Source: Pleurostoma richardsiae (lineage: Eukaryota > Ascomycota > Sordariomycetes > Calosphaeriales > Pleurostomataceae). From it: 64,000 nucleotides of DNA. The DNA lies in the NCBI GenBank assembly GCA_030052745.1, contig JANBVO010000003.1, positions 1,612,001 to 1,676,000 on the forward strand, written 5' to 3'. Position numbers and translations under genes: made by a program. The notes beneath the pieces are model-generated. The model saw only the letters and a program-made list of their open reading frames with translations. It was not told the DNA's origin and searched no databases. Shown here in pieces: positions 54,228-64,000 of the stretch (position 1 is its first letter; the number at the start of each line of letters is the position of its first letter).

Positions 54228-55902
54228 GGGTCTGATAGGGGGGACGATGGATTCCAAGGGGGCGGCCGGGGCTAGGAGAACAGCGCCGCCGGACTCCCGT
54301 TTAGGTACTGGGCCGGGCCTTGGATGTGACGGGACCGGAGACGGAAAGCAAGAGCAACAGGGCGGAGGAGGACACTGACGAGGCCGGACCGGCCGTGTAT
54401 TCCCTTGTGCGTGTTTTCAATATCATCAAAAAAGCTACTATCGCAAATGCCGTGTTTCCGACGATCAGGCACGGCACCATTCGCTTTGCATCTCAACCAT
54501 TGGTGCCAGGTGTTGGAAGTGGGATCCCATGGGTATACATACATGTGATGGTATCAGGAGGATGTGCAACTGACAGGGAGAAGGGGGTAAACCCGGGTAA
54601 AGGAGGCCTGGGCTTTCACGAACGAACGAAAACAATGCCACCTCGTGTTTTTGGCGTTGGCAGCCGGAGAAGAACCGGGGTTGAGAGATGGGGCGGGCTG
54701 CTCGGGGGTTGGGCCGTCACGTACGGTCGAGGGACACGTCGACGATAGACCCTCGTCTGGACCGTGGGCGCCCTGCGCAGGACGGAAAAGGAGGGGCTTG
54801 GCAGACCGTTCCAGATCGTCAGCTATTGCCTCCGTGCAGCACATCAGTACCTCTACAGCCATTTTGCCATTCTGCCATTGGCATCCTGCAATAAACACGC
54901 ATGCCCTACTATGAGTGTTGGGTTTCACGAAGGGGGCTGCTTATTCCCTGGCGAGGCACGCATGCGCGAATTGGTGCGCTTGCCCCCCCCTGAGCTGCTT
55001 ATTTCGTGAGGCTCCTCTGTTTCTGACTCGCAACAAGAGCCGCTCGAGTTGCTAATTTGGGCATTCCGGTAGTGTAGCGCAGCGCAGTGCAGTGTAGCGT
55101 CGTGTAGTGGTATTCGCGCGGGTACAGTACCGTGAGGAGAAAATTGGAGTAGTGCGCAGGTCTATGTGGGGAGGAGAGAGAGAGAGCAGGGGAGCACAGA
55201 GAGAGAGTAGGGGGGGCCGGGAAAGTGGTCATCTGAGGTGAAAAGCGTCTGCTTAGGCGCATGAAGTGACATCAACCGGCTCCCCGGGCGGCGGTGCTGC
55301 GGGCTGTAGCTCCGGCTTGGTGTCTCCTCCCCCCCCTTCTCCCCCCTCCCCCTTCCCCCCTAACCATTAGTGCCTCCTACACTAGACTTGGGCTTTTTTT
55401 ATCCACACGATGCGCGGATCAGCCCTTCAACCCCACCATGCGGCAGGCATGAGCTACCTGGCCTTGCTATGTGGGAGCTGCTGCTAACATAGGTACTCAT
55501 GGTACTGTGGTCAGTAGTCAGTCTGGCTGGCCTGGTCGGTCTGGAATGCCAGAGAACCAGGCGGGAAAGCTCGTGCGTTTTGCGTCGTGCCGTCGGGCGT
55601 CGCCCCGGGCGAGGGCGAGCGAGATTTAAGCTCCATGGCCCTTTCCCCATCGTGGCCTCTCCTGCTTCCTTCCCTCCTCCCTCCTGTTTCTCCTGGTTAG
55701 TTGACGAACAAAGTCGGGAGAGGCTTCAAGTGACCAATTGGGCCCGGAGAGAGAAGCTCTGAGCATCACCTCACAAGAGGAGACTCAACTCACGTCTGGC
55801 TGTGGACAAGTCTCGTCCGCCTGCAAGCTCTTCTACACTCTGAGAGTGTCGTAGAGATCTTCATCGCCACCCACTCCTCACCTCCCATCTTCATCCCTCA
55901 TC
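54228..55902. other. Intergenic region with purine and pyrimidine tracts
   Basis: About 1.7 kb. GAGAGAG-type tracts occur at about 55173-55207 and a C/T-rich tract at 55324-55361, both 5' of the dehydrogenase gene. No coding frame is convincing. Confidence 0.55.
55173..55361. repeat. GA-rich tract followed by C/T-rich tract
   Basis: GAGAGAGAGAG words near 55175-55207 are followed by a strand-asymmetric polypyrimidine stretch of C-runs at 55324-55361, about 540 bp before the dehydrogenase start. Confidence 0.7.
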
Positions 55903-57531
<1,629 letters not shown>

Positions 57532-58492
57532 GTTGCTGTGAGCACGCGGCTTGTCGGATAGAGGTCAGGACGTCTTGTAGGTCATCGACGAGAGACCTTG
57601 ACCTGCTGTTGTTTTTCGTTTCGGGACAAGTTACGGGAGCTCACGGTTGTTTTGGGGGGTTATACTAGACTCAGGGGGAAAAGCAGGTTACTTGAGAAGT
57701 AATAATAATATAATCACGTATACGCTCCCAGATGTTTGTTTACTCTAATGGGGACTTGGTGTCTCACACAGACCTACGACATTTGATATCCGTTTTCCAG
57801 AATGTTTCGCGAGTTCCCGCAATGGGACACAGGCGGCGCCCCTTCCTGCGGCTGGCTTGTTTGCATGTACATACAACCCACCTATGAATGATTTGCATTT
57901 GAATCACGACGAGCACGTTAGAAGGCGTGTGCACAATCCGATGCGTACCAGAAACCAGCGAGCATGTAACAGGTCGTTCCCAGCTAACGGATCAGATATG
58001 TGAGGTATGCACGCTGACAGATGTGCGGTTTCCCCCCTAAAAGAGGATATACGGTAGCATCAATTGGAAATGGACCAAACAGGCAACTACTACTCCTTGC
58101 AGGACAGCCGGGGTTCTGACACTACCGCGCCGCGCCCCCGTCGAAGACACGGCACGGGACTCAAGATCTGTCACGTAACACAGGAGCGGAGAGCACAGCA
58201 CCACACACAGCCTTATCGGCCCTCAGCGCACCCCCATTACAACAGAGTCCGCCCAACCGGACGCTGTGGTAGCCCTCCATGTTCACCCCCGGCACAGTCG
58301 CCCCCCTCCCTTCCCTCCCGCCTGTAACCGAAAGAGACTCACCTGCAAGGCGGAACGGGCCCGGTGTGGCCGTGGCGGGAGATTGCCCGGAACAGCAAGT
58401 CCGACCGTTTGTCAGGACGGGAGGGATCGGATGCAGTGGGGTGCAGGTTCGCTGCCACCGGCGGCCAAAGGGCCGGCGATCTAGAACGGTGC

Positions 58493-58520
58493 GACCACCG
58501 GTGTAGGACCACCGGTGTAG
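58493..58520. repeat. Perfect 14-bp tandem duplication
   Basis: Two identical adjacent copies of GACCACCGGTGTAG. Confidence 0.95.
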
Positions 58521-61130
58521 GCATGACACCATCTTTGACTACTGGGACATTTGGACTACACGTGTAAAGAGCCTGGGAGGTGTGGGAGTGTCGGTTGGAC
58601 TTGAGACGCCGCAGTATGCACGTCTTGGTCGGCACTTCTCGAAACAGGCGACGCCCTACCGCTCGGTACGAAGTTGTATTGAAACCACGCACGGGAAATT
58701 ATATTGCGCTCCACGGGCCACGAGGGCGGCCACGCCGGTGGGAGAGGGGCCTGTATATATGCGTTCCTGCAGGGGGGATGGAGCCGTGGTGTGCCTCAGG
58801 GTCGCCACTCGGGGAGCTAGCGACACCAGCTGGGAATTAGCGGTCAGATAGTCATATGCGAGAGATAAGTTGGACGAGCAGACGATGTGCTCTTAGGAGC
58901 ACCGAGTCGCCAGGCGGTGGTAGGGATGTCAGATGTGCCTTTAGGCAAATTGGGACCTGGCATCCGGATGCGGCGAGCAGCAGGGCGGAGCTCCAACGCC
59001 CCAGGAATGGAGAGAAGCTCTGACGTGCCAAGGCTCCAAGTCCTCAAAGTCTAGACCCAGTGCCATGTCGAGCTGCCTTTCGGAGGTCGAAACACGGAGC
59101 AGAGCTGGCCTGGAGCATTCGCTACCAGGGCAAGAAAGATTGACAGCAGACGAGCAGGGCAGATAAGAGGCGTGCCCGACATTGGCAGTACTGACACTGG
59201 GTTGCCTGTGCTCCGGGGAATTGCTCGCGGCATGTACAGCCAAGCCCGATGTGAGGACCCAAGCGATGCCTTTGGCGAACCAGGTGCTGCGCGGAAGGTT
59301 ATGTCGCCGTGTGCCAGTGTTGCATTGACGGCGTGCGCAAAAGCACTGAGAGATCAGATGACGACCCCCTTCCCGGCCATGTGGAAGTCGGTCTGGTCGA
59401 GCATGCATGCGGTGAGGCGATCCTTTTTGGCGATCGGTGTGTCGACTAAGTAAGGGATATTATGATTACTTTAGAGGCCGAAACAGACAGATGCCCAACT
59501 AAGTTGACTGGCGCAATGCGCGCGGACGTGCGGAGGCATCGCAAGTGCAACCTGGCCCAGACATCTCCGCAGGACCGGGACCGGTTGCACGCAAAGGCGC
59601 TTCACCGCATTGCATCCTCATACACAGGCATTTCTGCGGGAGCCTCCCGAGGCTGCCCAATCGCGGCCGAAGGTCTTGGAGAAGATCAATCTCGATTCTA
59701 GTCACACGACTGGAATCGGTGCCGGCAGAAGGAGAGACTAGGATCATAAGACCTTCTCTTAGCGTCGTGAGAGAGCTGTCTCTCAAGGCCTCGACAGGCA
59801 CAGGGTCCCCCGTGTGTATGACGGGGCTCGCTCACAATTAACCACAGCTCGCCTGTTTACGTACCAAAAATGAGCACACCGCCGGAGACTAGGGGTTAAC
59901 AACGGTCAGTGGCTTTTCGTTTGGCCCCGTGAAGATGGGGGCAGATCGTAAGCCCGCCAGTCGTGGAGTAGATGAGACAACTGGCGTCATTGCTAAGGTA
60001 CGCGGGCGTGTCTGTCGCGTGGGGAGCCGTCAGTCGTCAGTCGTACAAACGTGCTCCCCGAGCGTAGTCCAGAGGCGGTGAGCTGGAGAGGATGCCCGTA
60101 TGTACCCGGCCAGCGGAATGACTGACACTTGGCGGGTCGTTCGTTGTCTCGAGGGTTTGCAGAGGGCGGTCGGTGCATTGCCGTCTTGTTGAGCGCGGCT
60201 GCTGACAAAAACGAATCCTCAGGCTTATCGTTGACAAGATTATTGGTACGGAGTACAATCTATCAGTGATGGAGGAGAAGGACGTAGCAAACTTCGGTCG
60301 GGCAAGCCGGACCAAGCTGGGCCACTCGTTTCCACCCGTGCCGCTCCCCTCGGAGCCGGTCAGTTGGCAAGCTGGTGAGGACTTGAAGACGTCACTTGGA
60401 GCTGTCTTGCTGTAAACTTGTACTGTTCCTGCGAAGCGCACAACGGAAGTTATCCGAACTCCGTACGTTGGTAGAGGCATGATAAAAGTCCCCGCAGCGT
60501 TCTAGAACAAGATGCGACCCTACCGGAAACCGGGACGTGGGGGTTAACTTGCCTGGCAGAGTTGGTTTGTCTGGTGAGTTGCTAATCAGATTCGCAACAG
60601 ACACACAGTCTGGCCTGTCGCCGCAGCGTAGACTCGACAACTGGGCCGAGATGAAGCAGGTAGGTCGTCTTCTGCGGAAGAGGATCTTGGCCGTGTCAAT
60701 CTCCGCCCTGCTGGTCTTACTCAGTTGAAGGAAGTCGGTGGAGGAGAGGCGGATCCATCCAAGGAAATGGAATTGCCGCCATCGCAATAGTCCGTTCCTA
60801 TTGCACATGCCATCCCGGCCACGCCATGGCCGCCGGTCGATGGATTTATTTCCTTATCAAGCTTATTTTGTAAGCGCCGGCGAGGTGAGGTCCGTTACAT
60901 AGTCGGTTTCCTTATGGACTCCCCTCAAGGGTCCCTTCACTAACGGCACCTTACTCCACGTTGAAGGCACCGGCAGCAGCACCGTTCGCGAGTCGCGAGT
61001 CGCAGCTTCCCTGTCCGTTTCAGCCCGAGGCCTGAGATCCGGAGAGATGGCAACTCCGTCAAAGACCGGAGGCAGGAGCGATGGAGAGAGGAAGAAGTCC
61101 TCGATGGCTCCTTCCATCCCTGCAAGACCC

Positions 61131-61174
61131 GGTACTGTAGGGTACTGTAAGGTAAGGCAAGGCAAGGCAAGGTA
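61131..61174. repeat. GGTACTGTA / AAGGC tandem simple repeat
   Basis: Two GGTACTGTA units are followed by GGTAAGGCAAGGCAAGGCAA, a short pentamer repeat. Confidence 0.9.
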
Positions 61175-62654
61175 CGTCCATCGCGGTCCACCCCGTTGTT
61201 GTCGTAGAGGAGGTACTGTACCTTCCCTTACAACCTCCTTTCGCTGGCTTACCTCGACTCAGTTAGCAGGAGCCGAGCTCTCCATCGTGCCTGCCAGTCG
61301 GGACAGACCCTGAACGGCTTCCATTACGGGGTACCTGCACCGCATGTATCGGTACTCCAACCGGACTAGGATGGCCCTGCCAGGCCAGCGTCTTTTAGCG
61401 GGTGCTAGCGCGCTGGGGCTCCCGACTCAGGTAGCCGTGACGCACAGAGGAGGGACCACCAGACATGCCAATTTTTCGTCTCTGAGTTTTTCTCTTTCGA
61501 TATGGACGGACTCGTCCTCATCACGCATCCTTTTCAATGACATGCGCTGCCGGTGCTTTTTTACACGGTCCCTCTTTTATTCTCTCTCGCGCCGCTGTTG
61601 GAAGTTGTTGCTCGACTACCTAGCCCGGTGTCTACACAGTACAGCACTCATGGACTGTTGCGCCATTAGTGTGAATCACCGCCGCGCCATATCAGGTCCA
61701 GCCGTTGGAGACAAACAACAGCCGTAACCAACCGCCTTCGCTCGCTCGGTCTTGTCTTTTGCCGTCGATCGGCCCTCGACCACCGTCTCCCCCGTTGCGG
61801 CACCAGTCACCAGATGACACCGCGGGCCCGGCACATGGCAACCTCCTGACACGCAGCATCTTCCCGTTCCTGGAGCCTTTGTGCGCTTGTTTTACAGCCC
61901 GGCTGGTCACCTGCGCCGTGCGGAGTCTCGCCAGGACCCTGTCCTGACGCCCTATTCGACCTCCTTCCTTCGGTCACGAACGGTTCACACACTTCTCCCC
62001 AGACCCCAGGTTCTACTAGCTGTCCATACTGCACTTCTTCTACTCGCACCGTATCACCGTCCTCCATCCGGCAAACGCAGCCGCCAGCACTGCCGGACAT
62101 CCTCCCTTGGCCGCCCCTCTTTTCTTCTTCTGGAGCCTCACCCACTGTTCCTCCCAGTGACGTGTACAACCCACAAGAGCTGCCGCTCATCAGGTCCGGC
62201 TCCCTGGGCTTACCGTCCCCCAAGCACATTCCCAAGCTCACCCTGGTTTGTGTGTCCCTGTAACGTACGGCTGAGCCCTGAGCTCCCGAGAGGCATGACC
62301 GGCACACAACTGCTCCTTCCTCATATCTGCTACCTCTCAAGCCTGAAAGGCTCAGCCTAGCAGTCTTCCTGCAGAACAAGGGTCCAAACTAACTCGGCCG
62401 ACCCGTGTTTATTGCATCGTTGTCGGAGACTGTCTCTCCGCTCGCCGTCTTACCTCGTCCATCCCGAAGTCCAGCTGCTACCATGAGCGGTGAGATCCGC
62501 ATTCGGTAGAATCACAGCTTTCTCGAGCAGTCGGAACAGCCATTTCGGGCTTCGCCTGACTTTCGAGGACACCTGGAACTTTCTAAGCTCTGGGTGTTGT
62601 CTGGCATCCCCGAATTGAGGCAATCCTGTGGCTTTCGTCGACACTACTGTGGAA

Positions 62655-64000
62655 ATGGCCATGCCCATGATCCTGCCCCGCGGCATAGTGGTGAATACAG
62701 ATCACATCTATGACGAGGTCGCCGGTTATACCAATGTCCCTCTTGACAAGATATATGAATTCTGGCACGGTATCTGGACTATTGCCCCGACCTGTTGTCA
62801 CAAACCTTGGAACTAATACCCTCTGGCAGTTTACACCACAACTCAGCGGCAGCTGTTTGATCCAACGGCACAGCGCCTGGAGAACTTTTGGTGGCATGTC
62901 TGGGGTAGTGACCGCCGCCACCTGAGCGGTCGGAAACTCGCAAAGCTCTACGAGAATATATCGACCGGCCCAAGCTTCGCACCTCTCCGGGGACCTCTAA
63001 ACCGATACGAGGGGCCTTTGGTAGGGTTGACTGAAGCTAGTTCCTTGTCAAGGTGTCGCTGACTTGCTCCCCTAGGTGCCTCGTTTCAGCCAGCACGAAT
63101 CGGACAAACCACATCCAGCTCAGCGACCGAAACCAGAGCTTGTTCAACATGGCAGGTCCCCCGACGGAACACATGCGGCGTCAAGGGATCACACGCCTTC
63201 CTCTTCGAAACCTCCTCCCCCCCATCCCATACTGAAGAAGGCTAGGGGTCCCTCAACGTCCGGTCCGCGGCCGACAGCTCGTTTTGTGTCGCCACATGGG
63301 TCCGAAGATGAAGATGCGAAGGGAGGAGACGACTTGTCTTCCGGTAGTACAGCTACTACCGGATTGGAGATCCGGTCTGTGATGAACTCAGCGTCGCCAG
63401 CCAAGATGGACAAGAGGTCAACACCGACGAAGAAGTTTCTTGCATCAACGACTGCATCGAAACGCCGACCAGTCTTGCCACGCCGACCTAGTTCCCAGTC
63501 TTCCATCGGTTCAGATGGTGGCTCGAGGGATGGGAGCTCCGCGGGGTCGAGATACATGACGTCTCAACGACTGGGGCCCCCTACTGCAGATCACCAAGGA
63601 AGAAGCCCACAATACGCGTCCCATGGGAGTTCCAGCTCACCCCAGCACCACCCAAGCCGCTCTCCGCTAAGCGCTAAGACGGCCGGTAAAAGGCCCGCAG
63701 TGAGACCTGCAATTGAGACACGAACTTCTGCCAGGAATAGCCCGCGTCAATTAGAACCAGTTGAGCGTCCGGTCGTGGCACAATCACCGGGCCCCGCGCA
63801 GACGGTGCCGCTCAACAGGTCGTTGGATGATGTGAGGAATATACAGTCATACCACGGCGATATGTCTCGAAATGCAGGGCTGCCGCGAAGTCCGCTAGCG
63901 GCGACTGCTCCACCTCAGCAGACTGAGGAGAATAACAACCCGACCCAGATGAGCCGGTCAAAGTCGGATATAGGCACTTATCGGCCGAAGGAGAAGAGCC
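62655..64000 (+). CDS. AreA-GATA-like domain (DUF1752) protein, 5' part only
   Basis: Three exons (62655-62769, 62830-63020, 63076 to the window edge, still open) give at least 410 residues. The start MAMPMILPRGIVVNTDHIYD is chosen as the first ATG of the frame. The conserved block is EFWHVYTTTQRQLFDPTAQR then LENFWWHVWGSDRRHLSGRK then LAKLYENISTGPSFAPLRGP. It matches the pattern of the fungal GATA_AreA/DUF1752 domain (region N-terminal in nitrogen regulator AreA: W..Y...... RLEN..WR), though here no zinc finger is in view. Splicing at CAC G|TT creates the WHVY segment. Downstream is Ser/Pro/Arg-rich with a PPPPHPILKKARGPSTSG motif and RSKSDIGTYRP, typical of a disordered regulator. Role in nitrogen control or signalling is inferred only from the domain. 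Confidence 0.82.

Larger units (their letters stand above)
57532..62654. other. Large gene-free region upstream of the AreA-like gene
   Basis: About 5.1 kb, the largest spacer here. Frames on both strands are short, overlap each other and are unlike proteins. Visible items are a 14-bp tandem duplication at 58493-58520, a TACGGAGTA motif at 60247-60255, a GGTACTGTA/AAGGC simple repeat at 61131-61174, and a pyrimidine-rich leader-like segment from about 61690 to 62480. Confidence 0.5.

Noticed and set aside
61807-62379. 159- and 190-codon frames before the AreA-like gene
   Set aside because: The plus strand here is C/T-rich leader-like DNA; neither frame resembles a protein.

Overview
This window is nuclear DNA of a filamentous ascomycete (Pezizomycotina, most likely a Sordariomycete). 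Three things support this: GC-rich coding exons split by short introns with GT(A/G)NGT donors and CAG/TAG acceptors, gene families typical of this group, and long intergenic spacers with recurring short motifs. It looks like ordinary euchromatic core genome. I see no intact transposon, virus-like element, CRISPR array, tRNA/rRNA gene or secondary-metabolite backbone gene. I found 21 protein-coding genes; those at the two ends run off the window.

Layout. 1-1969 (-): N-terminal ~656 residues of a low-complexity protein, possibly a Rom2-type Rho1 GEF. 4332-5274 (+): Cu/Zn superoxide dismutase. 6759-9416 (+): Tudor-SN/SND1. 11088-12637 (+): transaldolase. 13393-14985 (-): membrane-anchored Ppn2-like metallophosphatase. 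16352-16850 (-): Pet191/COA5, divergent from a steryl-ester-hydrolase-like lipase (17531-19665, +). 21278-22465 (+): RTA1-like membrane protein, convergent with an alpha/beta hydrolase (22818-23962, -). 25062-26351 (-): zinc alcohol dehydrogenase. 27309-28453 (-): ELL-associated factor (EAF). 30818-32933 (+): GH76 Dfg5/Dcw1-like protein. 35461-36009 (+): small single-pass membrane protein. 36363-37340 (+): CCCH zinc-finger protein. 37753-39077 (-): mitochondrial enoyl reductase Etr1, divergent from the mitoribosome-assembly GTPase Mtg1 (39585-40757, +). 41688-43845 (-): Cti6-like PHD protein. 45900-47726 (+): conserved unknown with a CxxC knuckle. 49467-54227 (+): 1,586-residue disordered protein. 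55903-57531 (+): D-arabinitol-dehydrogenase-like SDR. 62655-64000 (+): AreA-GATA-like (DUF1752) protein, truncated by the window edge.

The genes do not form one pathway. Mitochondrial functions recur (Pet191, Etr1, Mtg1, and the ADH and SDR with presequence-like N termini), as do chromatin/transcription (EAF, Cti6, AreA-like) and membrane/wall functions (Dfg5-like, RTA1, lipase). Most genes were rebuilt by splicing ORF pieces at consensus junctions that keep frame and restore family sequence. None is backed by transcript data.

I did not find a clearly new biological system. The items most worth a second look are a 9-bp motif (TACGGAGTA) in seven 5' intergenic sites and no exon, a 12-nt microexon in transaldolase, a stop-free 57-nt in-frame intron in the lipase, a GH76 enzyme with a transmembrane segment and long cytosolic tail in place of a GPI signal, and two large lineage-type proteins of unknown function.
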